From Tanytarsus gracilentus (lineage: Eukaryota; Arthropoda; Insecta; Diptera; Chironomidae): a stretch of DNA of 64,000 nt. The first letter of the stretch is position 1, and every line of letters begins with the position of its first letter. The notes below the pieces were generated by a model. It did no database searches. It worked only from the letters and a program-made list of their open reading frames with translations, and was not told the DNA's origin. Made by a program: the position numbers and the translations under genes. The stretch is from contig JAXRKN010000040.1 of assembly GCA_038502055.1 (NCBI GenBank), forward strand, positions 62,001 through 126,000, read 5' to 3'. Of this stretch, positions 36,250-48,644 are shown in pieces.

Positions 36250-37717
36250 TTATAAGAGCGATAACGCTTCAGCTGTCATCGCTCGAATTGCAGTCCAACC
36301 TTCATCTACAGTTTGCTTTAATTTTTTTTCAGGAACTTGAAAACCGAGCTCTTCAGCACCAATTTCGAATGTAAAGCAAAACGGAATGTTTAAGGATTCA
36401 ATTGCCCAATCATCACTTCCTCCTGCCGCCACATAAAGACCCGAACCCGATTGATCGGCAGTGAATTTTGATCCATAGAGGCTCCTTGCTGCATTTGCCC
36501 CAGCTTTTGCTATTTGAAGAAGTTGATTATGTCGTGCGTGTTGTTCCACGGTCCAACCATTTGGAAACAAAATTGAATTTCCAAAAGTGTGAATAGAAAT
36601 GTAGAGAATTGTTGTGGATTTCACTCTGAGCAATAAATTTCTGATTGCTTGTGTCTCAGGCTCCGAGAATGGCATTTTTCCTTTGTAAACCTCATGACAT
36701 GGAATATTCTCACTTGTTCCCATTTCCCAGTGAGCATCATAATTTCGATTTCCATCGACGCCAATGCATTTCTCATCGACAGGTCTTCGATTTTTACGCC
36801 ACATTTTTTCCTGAATTTAAAAATAATTTTTGAACATCTAATTTAAATTTTTAGATGAGCAACTTACAACTTTACGACTGTACAAATATCCATCGGGATT
36901 GACATTTGGAACAACAATAAACGTTGTTTTAAAAATGAGCCCGCTTTTATCTAAAATAGCTTCCTTCATCAGACCTTTGAGGGTGAAAAGTGCTAAAGAC
37001 CTTGAATGCCACTCTCTTGAGATAATAAAAAAATAAATCACTCGATTATGATCAAAGTTTTAGTTACCTTGCATGTATGCCTGCATCAATCACCACAATT
37101 GGATTCGACTTTCCCTTGTACCCAATAGTGATGGACTTAATTGGTCGCTTTTGATAAGATGATCCTTCGATGTTAATTTTCGTTTCGATATTTGGATTTT
37201 TTTTCGTTATCATCTCTGCCACTTTTTCAAGATACAAATTTATCTCATTACACCAAAGGTAACGTCTTGCAACAATGTCAAAGTCAAACTTTTCGGCAGG
37301 CAATTTAAAGACACCGTCTTCTTTTTCATCCTGTACTGGCTGTTGAAGTGATCTTCGATTGGGTGCCGCCAAAACCGAAGTAGTTTCAAATTTTTTCACA
37401 TCATTCTTTTTCAATAAATTTTCAATTTCTTTTTGCTTGCATTGAGACACTTGAAAAATAATTCCGTCATTAATTCGTCGCGCCGGACGGATGATTTTCA
37501 AATCAAGTTGGACTGCTTGCTGTAGCAAGTCCTTGAAAAATTGAGCATCACCATCATTTGTAATTTTTACTGAATATTGAGTGAGTCTAAAATTTAAAAT
37601 CTTTTCAGTTTCAATAAAAATAAAAGTTCTTTCAAACCTGTCACAATTATCTGCATGCACATTTGCTACAGTTATGATGACAGCGAGGAACAAATATTTT
37701 CCACTGTTTTGCATCAT
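36250..37717 (-). CDS. M14 zinc carboxypeptidase, B-type pocket (array gene 1)
   Basis: Four exons (37717-37638, 37586-37068, 37015-36868, 36810-36250) give 435 aa. It has a signal peptide starting MMQNSGKYLFLAVIITVA, an M14 propeptide and a catalytic domain. Zinc ligands are His and Glu of HAREW (split by intron 2) and His of YISIHTFGN. Catalytic Glu is in FTFEIG; the Arg127 and Asn144/Arg145 equivalents are in MWRKNRR and GNRNYD. Around Tyr248 it reads LYVAAGGSDDW, so residue 255 is Asp, predicting cleavage of C-terminal Lys/Arg as in carboxypeptidase B. It is the most divergent active member: 435 aa, an extra short intron in the propeptide, and HAREWHSRSLA rather than HAREWIAPA. It is the leftmost (last transcribed) gene in the array, next to the hexamerin. 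Likely a secreted digestive or haemolymph enzyme. Confidence 0.9.
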
Positions 37718-38129
37718 CACGCGCTGCGTTTGGTCAGTCAACAAAATCGGATAAATAAAAATTTGAGTAATTTATAACGAAACGACATGCATCGTCGACA
37801 CATTTAATTAATTTAGTTTTCTCGCAAATTTTTACAGCAGCGTTCACGGACGCTAAAAGTTGGAATTGACGCCTAAAGGTGATTCAAGTTGAAATAATTT
37901 ATTAAAAACTTTAACTTTTTCATGCGAATGCCCATTAAAATCAATTTTTTCACAGCAATTACCAAAAGTCACACTCAATTTTCACATCATATGCTCATTT
38001 AACTGTTCAATTCATTCAAAATATTTTGACTTTATTCTGAAATTAAAAACATCATGTTAACAGTTGTTAACTCTGCTCGCAAAAAAATCACCAAATTTTT
38101 TTATTCAAATATTCTTAACAAATATCTCA

Positions 38130-39506
38130 TTAATTCGCGAACTTTGAGGCAACGGTATCAACCATAGCGTACACACCGATAGCGGTCTAAAAATGAATTC
38201 GAATAAGTTTTAATCAAAATTAAAATTTTTTGCTCTTACTTCTTTGACATTCTTGTCAATCTCACTTGGTGGTAAATCGAAGCCAAAACGTCCGCCACCA
38301 CTAAGTTCCATTACAATTGAAATTGGAATTTTGGCTACACCATGCGCATAATCGATCGATGAACCCGAGGCAAGGTAGAGTGTTTTCGATGTTCCACCAA
38401 CTGTATAATTTGTTCCGGTTGCTGCTAAAATTGCACTGGCACCCGCTCTCGCCACGTCATCATTATCTTGCCAATTTTCAGGTAAATCATATTTATAGCC
38501 ATATGGATAAAGAAGATAATTTCCATAAGAGTGAAAGGAGAGGAAAAATTTACAATTTTCTTTCAATTCATTCATTAATTTGCCACTGATTGTTGACTCT
38601 TTCTCAGAAAAAGCCTTTGGTCCATGATATGTCTCTGCACAGTTATTATTTGAAGATCCGACTTCATGCCAATGAAAATCATAATTTCGATTAGCGTCAA
38701 CTCCATTGCAATTTAAACCATTTCTGCTCCTCGTTTTTCTCCATAAACGATAAAATTTGAATGTAAATTCATAGCCATCGGGATTGACGAGAGGTTGAAT
38801 GACAAAATCCACCTTATCTAAGAGCTTTGATAAATTACTCATGGGATCTGTGAGTTGGTCAATGAGATAGAGTGCAGTCGCGGGTGCAATCCATTCACGC
38901 GCATGAATACCAGCGTCAATAAAAACTGAATTTTTCTTATTTCCATCGCCATTCGAAATAGTCACAACTTTTATGTCACGGCCCTCAAACGATTTTCCAG
39001 CACTTTTAACCTGAATATTTTTATTGGACTCGGCAAGACTTTCGAGATATTTGTTGATTTCATCATAACGATAATAGCGATCGAAAGAAATTCCTTGACC
39101 TTTAGCTTTAAACTTTTTTAATTCTTCTTGTTCTGCATACTCTTGATCAATGGCACTAGAAAATAATTTTTAATAAACTGTTAAAAATTTAAATTTAAAC
39201 TCACTTTTGAACATCATCCGTCACAATTTTAAAATTCAAATTTCTCTTCTCTAAAAATTCCTCAATAAAATTTTGTTCATCTGGTTTCACCATAACTCGA
39301 ACGTCATCTTGCAAAGTATTGTGGAATGATAAAAAATCTAATTCTCGCTTCTCGCCTTCGGATGTATCCAATTTTTTTAGCACTTCCAAATCATCTTCAT
39401 TGCTAACGTTGATGTCATAAACTTTATAGCCGTTATAAACTTTCTCACTTTCGGCAGTGCAAAGAAGAGAAGCGACCGCCAGCAAAATGGAAATTCCTTT
39501 TAACAT
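38130..39506 (-). CDS. M14 zinc carboxypeptidase, A-type pocket (array gene 2)
   Basis: Three exons (39506-39205, 39155-38240, 38186-38130) give 424 aa. Signal peptide MLKGISILLAVASLLCTA, propeptide with DVRVMVKPDEQNF, then the catalytic domain from FDRYYRYDEINKYL. All zinc ligands are present (HAREW, LSFHSYGN), as are the catalytic Glu (VMELSGG), substrate-binding Arg and Asn/Arg residues (LWRKTRS, DANRNYD) and Tyr248 in LYLASGSSIDY. Residue 255 is Ile, as in carboxypeptidase A, so hydrophobic C-terminal residues are the likely substrates. It is the only active array member with Ile here. The tiny last exon (57 nt) encodes TAIGVYAMVDTVASKFAN. It is closest in sequence to array gene 11, from which it is separated by eight divergent paralogues. 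Confidence 0.93.
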
Positions 39507-39558
39507 TCTCGAGTGAGATTCACCACAACACTACTCAAAAATTCTTTCTGTGCTTTGG

Positions 39559-39566
39559 CTTTTATA
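39559..39566 (-). promoter_or_regulatory. TATA box of array gene 2
   Basis: TATAAAAG on the minus strand about 55-60 bases upstream of the start codon, leaving room for a short 5' UTR. Confidence 0.6.
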
Positions 39567-39785
39567 CACACTCAAGAAAATTATATTCAAGAGCCAAAAG
39601 TGGTGATGTTGTAAAAGAAATTATTTATGAAGCCAATTGACTCCTCTTCACGCAAAATATTCACAAAAAGAGAAGAAAAAAAGAGGTGTTATCGCTTTAC
39701 TCAGCATGAAACTGCCATAGTTTATTTTATTTTACTTTTTACGACACCGTTAATGAGTTTTTATGTGTCAACTGTAATCACAACT

Positions 39786-41198
39786 TTAGTCATAATTAAA
39801 ACGTTCTTTAATGAACAATGCAAACTGTCGATAGCCGATGAATGTCTCCTTCACTAAATCAAAAATACGGTCTTGAGGAAAGTCAAAGCCATTTCGACCT
39901 CCGCCTGTCAGCTCGAGCGTATAAGCAAAATTTGCATTCGCATAAGCGGCAGCAAAATCGTCGGAAGCACCTAAAAAATAGTTTAAAATAATTTAAAATA
40001 ATTTTTTTATAACTCTCACCATTGGCAGTGTAAAGAATGTCTGCACTATTTCCAACGACATATTCAGTACCCGTCGCATTTTTGATGGCATCTGCGAATC
40101 TCAGTCCAAGCATTTGATGTTCTTTGTGGTTCTTAATGTAGACATCGAATGCAAAGCCATACGGCCAGAGCACTAGATTTCCATAAGTGTGAGTGCTCAA
40201 ATAAAGGCGAAGATTATCTTTAAAACTCGTCATATAGCTGGCAACCGCACTAATTTCGGGCTCTTAAAATAATTATTTTAAAATTTAAATTTTTAATGTC
40301 ATAGTTGAAATACCTGACAAAGGTTGAGCGCCTGAATAACCGTTTGTTGGACAACTGTTGGGTGAATATCTCCAGTTGTAAGGATAATTTCTATTCAGAT
40401 CAATGCCAGTGCATGTGTAATTTACATAACGTCTATTTTTACGCCACAATCTATCCTCATCCCACGTGTAAATGTAACCATCAACATTTACCACATTCAC
40501 GAAAACATAATCAACTTTTTCGAGAAGTTCATTACTGACGGTAGAATTTTCAACGAGTTGATTGAGGAAATAAAGAGACGATTGAATGCCTGCCCACTCA
40601 CGTGCGTGAGTTCCTGAGTCAATAAAAATTATTGGATTAACACCAAACTCGGAATTTTTTGACACTCTAATTCCAACAATGTCACGCATTTCAATTGTTT
40701 TTCCAATCACTTCTTTCTTCACTAAATTCGGGTATTTTATAGCAAGCTGATCGAGATAGTAAGCAATTTCATCATAATTCCAAAAGAGTGAAAAATTGGG
40801 CTGACCATTCTCGATGGTGCTTCGTTTCGAGCGCCCTTTTGATTGTGCTATCTTATCTCGCTGCAACGATTGCTCAACATTGTCAATAATCATTTCATAT
40901 TTGAAGTCATTTTCAGATAGAAATTGAATGAATGAAGTTTGAGCTTCTGGCGATGCCATGACACGAGATGTTCTCTTTACACCTCCATGAGACCAAAAAT
41001 CAATTCCTAGTTTGTGTTCCCATGACATTAATTGCTCGAGTTGCGTTTTAGTATTTGGTGAGACTTCAAAAACTTTGTAGCTAAAATAAAAGATCGTTAA
41101 ATATTTTTCAATAATTTAAATTTAGATTACTTTTTATAGTCGACACAATCTCCCAGAGAAATTACTAAAAGTACAAAAATTAATGACTTCCTCAACAT
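39786..41198 (-). CDS. M14 zinc carboxypeptidase (array gene 3)
   Basis: Four exons (41198-41131, 41080-40314, 40262-40020, 39970-39786) give 420 aa. Exon 1 is a signal-peptide exon (MLRKSLIFVLLVISL) ending in phase 2, an arrangement shared by array genes 3-11. A propeptide follows, then a catalytic domain with HAREW, YLSTHTYGN and TLELTGGG, plus RLWRKNRR and DLNRNY. The pocket reads LYTANGASDDF, giving Tyr248 and Asp255, which suggests B-type specificity. The sequence is closely related to array gene 4. KGRSKRS in the propeptide linker resembles a trypsin-type activation site. GATA-like TGATAA and TGATAAG sites lie near 41249 and 41272. Confidence 0.92.
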
Positions 41199-41364
41199 TT
41201 TTATCGACTTTTCAATTGCGAGACTAGAAAAAGACTGAGTGAAAAAACTGATAACTAATTCAATTGCTAATTGATAAGTGTTAATCACTTGAGACTTGAT
41301 ACTACTGCCATAATAATAAATTGTTAAAACTTTATTTTAAAATTTAATTGCAATTCAAAATTAT

Positions 41365-42737
41365 TCAGTTAAATTTTTCATTAATGAACAGTCCAAATTC
41401 TCGATACATCAAAAATGTTTCTTTAACCAAATCGAAAATTCTGTCTTGAGGAAAATCATGCCAAAGTCTTCCACTGCCACCAGGTGTGAGCTCAAGAGTG
41501 TAAGCGAAATTTGCATTTGCATACGCTAGAGCGTAATCATCAGAACAGCCTAGATTTAATTTTATAAATTTAATAATTTTAAATAATTTTAATAGTTATA
41601 CCATTAGCGGTGTAGAGAATATCAGCGGCATTCCCAGTAAGATAATCAGTTCCCGTTGCATTTCTAACAACATTTGCAACTCTTTCACCCAATCTCTGGT
41701 GTTCTTTATAATTTTTAACATAACCGTCAAACTTAAAGCCGAATGGCCAAAGGATGTAATTGCCAGCCGAATGTGTCGATAAATAAAGCCTTAAATTGTC
41801 CTTGAAGCTAACCATGTATTTTCCCATTGCAGCTGTTTCGGGCTCTGAGAATGCACTAGCTCCCGGGTAGTTTGTTGTCGGACAACTTTCAGGAACGTCC
41901 CTCCATAGATAAACATAATTTCGATTGAGATCAATGCCGGAACATGTGTAGTTAACGTATCGTCTATTTTTACGCCACAATCGATCTTCCTCCCACGTGT
42001 AAACATAGCCATCAGGATTGACAACTGGTACAATTACCCAATCTAAAGTTCTTGTTAGCAATTCCGACGATATTGAGTCCTCGAGAAGTTGATGAATTAA
42101 ATAAAATGCAGACGCATGTCCGACCCATTCTCTGGCATGTGTTCCGGCATCTACAAAAATTATTGGATTAATTCCAAATTTTTCGTTTCTTGTTATGCGA
42201 ACGCCATAAATGTTTCGTCTCTCGATTGAATGTCCAATAACCTCAAGTTTCATAATTGCAGGATACAATTTAGCTAAACGATGCAGGTACGTTTCCATCT
42301 CCTCGAAAGTCCAATAAAGTGAAAAATTTGGCTGACCATTATTTTGAGTTTTTCGTGCTCTCGCTCGCATTCTTTCAGTTTTTTCTTGCTTTAGAATTTC
42401 GTCAACATTATCAATTTCAATCTCAAACTTAATTTCACTTTCATTAAGTGAGTTTTCAAAATTAATTTGATATTCAGATGCGACCATTACACGCGATGAT
42501 TTTTGATCACCGCCAAAGGTTAAAAAATCAATTCCAGGTTTTGAATTCCATCGCAATAAAATTCTATATTGACTCTTATCTGCCGGCAACACTTCATAAA
42601 CTTTGTGACTTTGAATTAAAAAGAATTAAATTAAATTTATTATCGGTCGCGTGTCTTACTCACTTTGCGTAAGCAACAGAGCTCACAAAATAGAAGCACG
42701 ACGATAAGATAAGAAAAATTGCCACAAATTGCTTCAT
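41365..42737 (-). CDS. M14 zinc carboxypeptidase (array gene 4)
   Basis: Three exons (42737-42664, 42608-41602, 41549-41365) give 421 aa. Signal peptide MKQFVAIFLILSSCFYFVSS, propeptide, and catalytic domain with all metal and catalytic residues (HAREW, YLSTHSAGN, TLELTPGG, RLWRKNRR, DLNRNY). The pocket reads LYTANGCSDDY (Tyr248, Asp255, and a Cys two residues before Asp255). It is a sister of gene 3 but lacks that gene's intron in the middle of the catalytic domain. The RARARKTQ segment before the mature domain could serve as the tryptic activation site. Secreted, probably digestive. Confidence 0.93.
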
Positions 42738-42867
42738 ACTCAAAATCCAAAACAAGACTGATGAGCATTAATCTTTAAGCTACTTAAGAGTCACTAAAAA
42801 ATTATCAACAAATTGATTAAAATTATCAAATTTTAATTGCTTGAAAATTGATACAAAATTTATTTTA

Positions 42868-44631
42868 TTAACCAAAAGTGTCGCCAATAAATCTCGCATA
42901 TGCTTGATAACCGATGAAAGTCTCTTGCGATAATGCAAAAACTCTTTCTTGAGGGAATCTAAAGTCAGAGCTTCCATCAGTGAGTTCCAAACTGTGAGCA
43001 ATTGTCACGTTATTAACACCAATCATATGATCATGACATCCACCATTGACATTGCCAAAGAAATCCATTGTGTTTATGACCAAATAATCTGTACCAGTTG
43101 CTTGAAGAATGGCTTGTCTGAAAATTTCACCAAGTTGAATGTGCTGCGGAGTGTTTGGGAAAGGGAACGGAGGATTGTTGAATGACCTAAAAATTAATTT
43201 GAAAATTGATACTAAAATTTTTATTTCTTACCAAGGGAAGAGCACTAAAATAAAATAATTTAAATTTCAACTTTGTTACAAGTAAAATACAAAAAATAAT
43301 TACCTAAATCACCAAAAGTATGAAGAGCGATGAATAGTCTAATTTGCGAATTGTATCGAGAGATAAATTGATTGTAGAAGAAATTTTCAGGTTCTAGAAT
43401 TTAAAAACAATTTTCAAATGTTTAAATTTTAAAAATTAAATTAAAATACCTGACAGAGGTGCAGTTCCGGCTAAAAAATGTCAATAAAATTAAAAAATAT
43501 TATAATTTACAAAGTCAAACTTCAACTCACGGAAAGTCAAAGATCCGCATGGCTGAGCAATTGTTGCAGCTCTCCATGAGAAGGCCCAATTTCTATTCAA
43601 ATCGGCTCCGATACAAGTCGGAGTAATTTGTCGACGATTTTGACGCCAAAGTCGATTGTTGGTCCATGAAAAGTCGTACCTTAGTTGAAAATTAAATAAA
43701 ATGTTTGAAAAATAAAAAATTTCTTTTAATTACCCATCAGGATTTTGCTAGAATGAATTTAAAAAAATTGTTAGTGCAAAAAAAATAATTAAATTTTAAT
43801 ACATACCATTGGAACAATTATCCAGTCAACTCTTGCTAAAAGTTCATTTCTCGTCACGGGATCTTCCAATAATTTATGGATCAAATAAAAAGTCGTTGGA
43901 CCAGTAGCCCATCTAGAATTCAGCAATAAATTTTTGATGCCTCAAAAAAAATTAAACTCACTCTGTGGAGAAAATAAAAAGAAGTAAAATAAATTTTCCC
44001 TTTAAATTGACACTCGAATTATTTACCTCTTGCGTGCATTCCATTTTCAAGAACTATAATAGGTTTCTGTCCAAAAACTCCATTAGAGACACGAAGCGCA
44101 TAAATTCTTTTATTTCCAGGAGAAAAAGCCAAAGTTTCAACTTGAACAAAATTTGGAAATTGTTGAGCCAAATCCAAAACGTAAGCTTCCATCTCCTGAT
44201 ATGTCCAATAAACAGTAAAATCAGCAGATCTACCATCGTAACCTCTTTTCGTTTTTCGACTTTCTGCAATATCTGTTCGTTCCTTCTCCAATGCCGTCTC
44301 ATAATCATCCATAATTAGAACATGTTGGATGTTAAAGTCAGTGAGGAACTTCTCAAAATCTTGTACTCTTTCAGGTGCTATTAACACCTTGGAAGTTCTA
44401 CCCGCGACAGTAAGTCTGAAGAAATCAACTCCCTCTTCGTATTGCCAATGCGATAAAACTTCGTGTTGTTGTGCGTTTGGAGTGACATCATAAAGCTTAT
44501 AACTGTATTGATTAAAAGTTTTCGAGCTTTCGATCTTTTTGATAACATGTTACTCACTTGCGATAGCTGACGTAGCAATTCATTGAGTAAATCAAAGCTA
44601 AAAAGCTCAAAAGCATCAATGAGTTTTTCAT
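42868..44631 (-). CDS. M14 carboxypeptidase-like, Gly248 subfamily, heavily fragmented (array gene 5)
   Basis: My model has exons 44631-44558, 44502-44027, a 1-nt exon at 43962, 43912-43807, 43747-43734, 43679-43531, 43470-43450, 43393-43304, 43244-43232 and 43186-42868, giving 420 aa. Signal peptide, propeptide and catalytic motifs are present: GMHAR, LFIALHTFGD, HSLELTDG, LWRQNRR, ADLNRNW. The frame through HARE-W closes only if a single A, flanked by CACAG and GTGAGT, is spliced in. Without it the zinc ligand Glu is lost and a stop follows soon after. This position matches the 6-nt micro-exon of genes 7-10, so the locus is either an extreme micro-exon or a recent pseudogene. The Tyr248 position is Gly (MDFFGNVNGG). 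Confidence 0.7.
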
Positions 44632-44900
44632 TTTTGAGCTCTTGTCGATGTCACTACAAAAATAAAACTGAAACATTTCTCCAAATAAAACTCAATTTTA
44701 TACCAAAAGTCGATACTGATAAAAGGATTTAAATGCCATAATTTTATCAAAAGATTTGGAGGTTATTAACTGGGAAATAACCACACAAGAAGATAAAATT
44801 AAACCTTCGCCAAAAAAGGTCAGAGTGAGGTAGGACAAAATGGACGCAAAATTATTTCAAAAGCTATCAAACATTTTTATTTAAAGAATCAAATAAAAAT

Positions 44901-46435
44901 TTAATAATTATTAGCGACATGAAGGCCAAGTGCACGATATCCGACAAAAGTTTCTTCACACAGAGCTAAAATTCTTTCTTCTGGATAGATAAAATTAAAA
45001 CCAGCAGTTAATTCCAGTGTGTGAGCAACTCCAACTCTGTTAGCACCAATTGCATGATCATGACTAACACCATTGACATTACCGAAGAAATCGACAGTGT
45101 TAGTGACGTTATAATCCTTTCCGGTAGCTTGAAGAACTGCTTGCCTAAAGATTTCGCCAGTTGCATAATGATATGGAGTGTTGAGTAGTGGAAATGGTGG
45201 TTGAACAACCGACCATGGAAAAACTATCAAGTCACCAAACGAATGAACAGTCATGTAGACTTTTATTTGAGAATTATAGCGAGCAACAATTTGATTGAGT
45301 GCAAAGTCTTCGGGTTCACTAAACGGAAAAGGTCCAGCTGAATGAAACAAATTAAAAAAGTGTTAAAAAATTAGTTTATGAAAATTTCTTACGGAAGGTA
45401 AGTGAGCCGCATGGCTGTGTAATAGTGGCCGCTCTCCATGTAATTTCAAAGTTTCTATTCAAGTCAGCACCGATGCAAGTCGGAGTAATTTGTCGACGAT
45501 TTTGACGCCACATTCGGTTCGTGGTCCATGAGAAAACATAACTTTAAAAAAAATTATGTTAAATTTGAAAATTAAAATTTATTTTAAAATATTTACCCAT
45601 CAGGATTTTGCATTGGGATAATTAACCAATCGACACGAGATAAAAGTTCAACTCTGGTTGCTGGATCTTCAACAATTCTATGCAATAAATATAAAGCTGT
45701 TGGTGGTCCGACCCATTCTCTAAACATTTAAAGTCAAAAAGAAATTTTTAAAATCTTAATTTAATTTCTAATTACCTCGCGTGCATTCCTATAGTGAATA
45801 TGAAAATTAATTATAGATTTTTAAAAAAATTTCTAATTTTTACCTGCTTCAACTGCATAAATTGGCTTTTGTCCAAAAGTTCCGGTTGAAACTTTCAAGG
45901 CGAAAATTCTTCTATTTTCTGGAGAAAAAATTAAAGTTTCAAGTTGAACGAATTGTGGATATGTGGCGGCTATGTGAGTACACCAAGCTTCAATTTCTTC
46001 AAAAGTCCAATAAACAGAAAAATTTCCGAATCTTCCGTCAAAACCTCTCGAAAATTTTCTCCTCTCTTCGATGCCTTTTCTTTCACTTTCGAGAACTTCC
46101 TCATAATCTTCAATATCAATTGAGAAAATAATTTTATTTTGTTTCAAAAACTCTTCGAACTCTTGTTGTCGTTCTGGAGCTACTAAAACATTTGAGGTGC
46201 GACCGGCCGTCAATAATCGGAAGAAATCAAATCCAGTCTCGTATTCCCATTCCTTAAATGCATCGTACTGATCAGCTGTTGGTGTCACATCATAAAGTTT
46301 ATGACTAAATTAAAATTTAATTTAAAAACATATTTAATTTGCTAAAACTTAGTTTAATTACTTTTTATAGCTGACGTAGCAGTTTAATGTTCCGAAAAAA
46401 GCCACAAAAATTAACGCTTTAAGAAAATTTTCCAT
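44901..46435 (-). CDS. M14 carboxypeptidase-like, Gly248 subfamily (array gene 6)
   Basis: Six exons (46435-46362, 46304-45844, 45788-45776, 45719-45597, 45541-45393, 45337-44901) give 418 aa. A 13-nt micro-exon (GAATGCACGCGAG) encodes the central GMHAR of the zinc motif, with the Glu on the next exon. The PMQNPDG motif is not interrupted here, unlike neighbours. Zinc ligands (HAREW, YMTVHSFGD), catalytic Glu (HTLELTAG), and the MWRQNRR and ADLNRNF motifs are all present. The Tyr248 position is Gly in VDFFGNVNG and position 255 is His (GVSHDH). It is a secreted proenzyme by its signal peptide and propeptide; substrate preference cannot be predicted from the bovine template. Confidence 0.9.
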
Positions 46436-46491
46436 CTCGAATCTTTGAATGTCAAAATTGTTGTGTAAACTTTTGCAGACGCATTGCCGAA

Positions 46492-46590
46492 TTTTATACT
46501 TTTGAAAAAAAAACGATAACAATTTATCAATAGGCTTTAGTTATCCTGAAAAGAACCGTTTATAACTTTATCATTGAAAATATTTCGACA
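46492..46590 (-). promoter_or_regulatory. TATA box and GATA-type sites upstream of array gene 6
   Basis: GTATAAAATT (46500-46491, minus strand) is about 57 bases before the ATG. Several GATAA/TTATC sites lie within the next 90 bases upstream (CGATAAC, TTATCAA, TTATCCT, TTATCAT). GATA factors drive midgut genes in insects, so a gut promoter is a reasonable inference. Confidence 0.5.
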
Positions 46591-46770
46591 CATCCCGTAA
46601 ATTAAAAGTTTTGATAAAAAATATTTTGATTGTGATTTAAAATTTATGACTTGCATTACAGACTCTGATTCACGATGAAATTTTTTATACGCCATGTCAT
46701 TAAAAATCTAAATTATTGGTTTTTTGGAAAAATTTATTTAATTTTCAAAGCTATTTAAATTTTTTATGCT

Positions 46771-48428
46771 TTATCCATAAGTTTCACCAATAAAAAGTCC
46801 AAGAGCACGGAAACCAATGAAAGATTCTTGTGCCAATGCGAAAACTCTTTCTTCGGGGTATCTGAAGTCAAATCCGTTCGTGAACTCTAAAGTGTAGGAA
46901 AGTGTGGCATTATTTTCTCCCAACATGTGATCATCAACCGATCCATGAATATTTCCAAAGTAGTCGAAGCTGTTGCCTACAAAATAGTCTTTTCCAGTTG
47001 CGGCCATAATGGCATCTCTCCAAATATTACCGACTTGATAGAGATATGCGTGATGTTCAATTGGGTGGTTACTGTTGAAAAAAATATTTTAAAATGCATT
47101 AATTAAATTTGAAATGACTTACGCTTCTCTATAACTCCATGGGAATAAAACGAGATCGCCGAATGAGTGAACACTCAAATACATTCTGACATTTGGCTTG
47201 TATCGAGCGACAATCTCATGAAGAACAAAATCTTCGGGCTCAGATAAAGCACTTGGTCCTGGAAAAACCTAAATAATTTTTAAAATTAAAAAAATTTGCA
47301 AGAAGAATTAAGTTAAAATAATTACTAATGATCCACATGGCTGTGCGACTGTTGCTGGTCTCCAATTAAACGCAAAGTTACGATTCAAGTCAGCACCGAT
47401 GCAAGTCGGAGTGATTTGTCTACGATTTTGTCTCCACATACGATCATTGGTCCATGAAAATTCATAACCTTTAAAAAGTAATTATTTTCCATTAATTTAC
47501 AATTATTCAAATATAAAAACCTACCATCAGGATTTTGCTAGAAAATAATTAAAATTTGTTACATCAGAAAATATTTTTAAATAAAATTCAACTTACCATC
47601 GGAATGATCAACCAATCAACTCTAGCCAAAAGTTCATTTCGAACAGTTGGATTTGACACAAGTTGATCAATGAGATAGAAAACGGCCGGTGGACATGCCC
47701 TAAAAATTAAATTTAGTTTTTATCCAATTTTAAATTCAACTTTGCTCACCATTCTCTGTGTTTGTCGTAGAAAAAAAAGAAACAAATTAAATAAACTTTA
47801 AAAAATCAAGCAAAAAGTTTACGTACCTTGCATGCATGCCACTTTCCATTGCAATGATTGGTTTCTGTCCAAAAACTCCATTCGATATCTTGACAGCATA
47901 AATGTTGCGATTGCCGGGTGAACGAATAAGAATTTCCTTCGTCAAAAATTGAGGAAAGCGAGCGGCCATGTCATCGATGTAAGCTTCCATCTCAGGGTAT
48001 CTCCAGTACACTCCAAAGTTTGCACGACCTTCCGAAAATCCTTTAATTCCCGTTGCTCTATTTCTGGCAATTGCAGCTCTTTCTTCTTCAAGTGGAATTT
48101 CATAGTCATCGTAAAGAACTTCACGAGGAATTTGATTTTGTGAGAGAAAACTTTCAAACTCAAAAACTCTTTCAGGTGCGACAAGAATGGTTGATGGCAT
48201 TCCAGGGTTTCTTAATCTAAAGAAATCAATGCCTTTTTCACTCTCCCACTCGGCAAGGATTGAATGTTGATTCTCATTCGGAATCACATCGTAGAGCTTG
48301 TAACTTAATTAAACAAATTAATAATTTTATACAAAAATTTGCAATTTTTCTTACTTTTTGTAGCTCACATAGCCATAAATAGCATTAACGAGCATTAACA
48401 AGCTCAAAATCTTCAAACCGTTTTTCAT
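46771..48428 (-). CDS. M14 carboxypeptidase-like, Gly248 subfamily, two micro-exons (array gene 7)
   Basis: Eight exons (48428-48355, 48303-47827, 47755-47750, 47699-47597, 47537-47525, 47468-47326, 47268-47123, 47071-46771) give 420 aa. The third exon is only 6 nt (AGAATG): together with flanking bases it encodes Arg-Glu-Trp of HAREW, so it supplies the zinc-ligand Glu. The fifth exon is 13 nt (CAAAATCCTGATG), encoding QNPDG. Other catalytic motifs are intact: YLSVHSFGD, YTLEFTNG, MWRQNRR, ADLNRNF. The Tyr248 position is Gly (FDYFGNIHG) and the 255 position is Asp (GSVDDH). Signal peptide MKNGLKILSLLMLVNA and propeptide are typical. Confidence 0.9.
47750..47755 (-). other. 6-nt micro-exon AGAATG of array gene 7
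   Basis: Preceded by ACACAG and followed by GTGAGC on the minus strand. It joins ...GCAAG (R split) to GGCATG..., restoring R-E-W-A. The same 6-mer with the same phases occurs in array genes 8, 9 and 10. Confidence 0.8.
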
Positions 48429-48493
48429 CTTTTTTTTCAACTTCCTCGACTGAAAGCAAAAGAGAACTGAGAGAAAAACTAAAAAATCTTTCA

Positions 48494-48590
48494 ATTTTAT
48501 AACTTTGATAAGAAATATTTTATCAAATGACTTTGATTGAGTTCAAATAAAAGCAGATTTATAAATTTTTACCAATGCACTGATAAGTTA
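48494..48590 (-). promoter_or_regulatory. TATA box and GATA-type sites upstream of array gene 7
   Basis: TATAAAAT (48501-48494, minus strand) precedes the ATG by about 66 bases. TTGATAAG, TTTATCAA and CTGATAAG lie within 90 bases upstream. Confidence 0.5.
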
Positions 48591-48644
48591 GAAAAAATCA
48601 TTCTCAAATCTTTTCAAGTGATTTATTGAGTCAAAAAATTAGTT

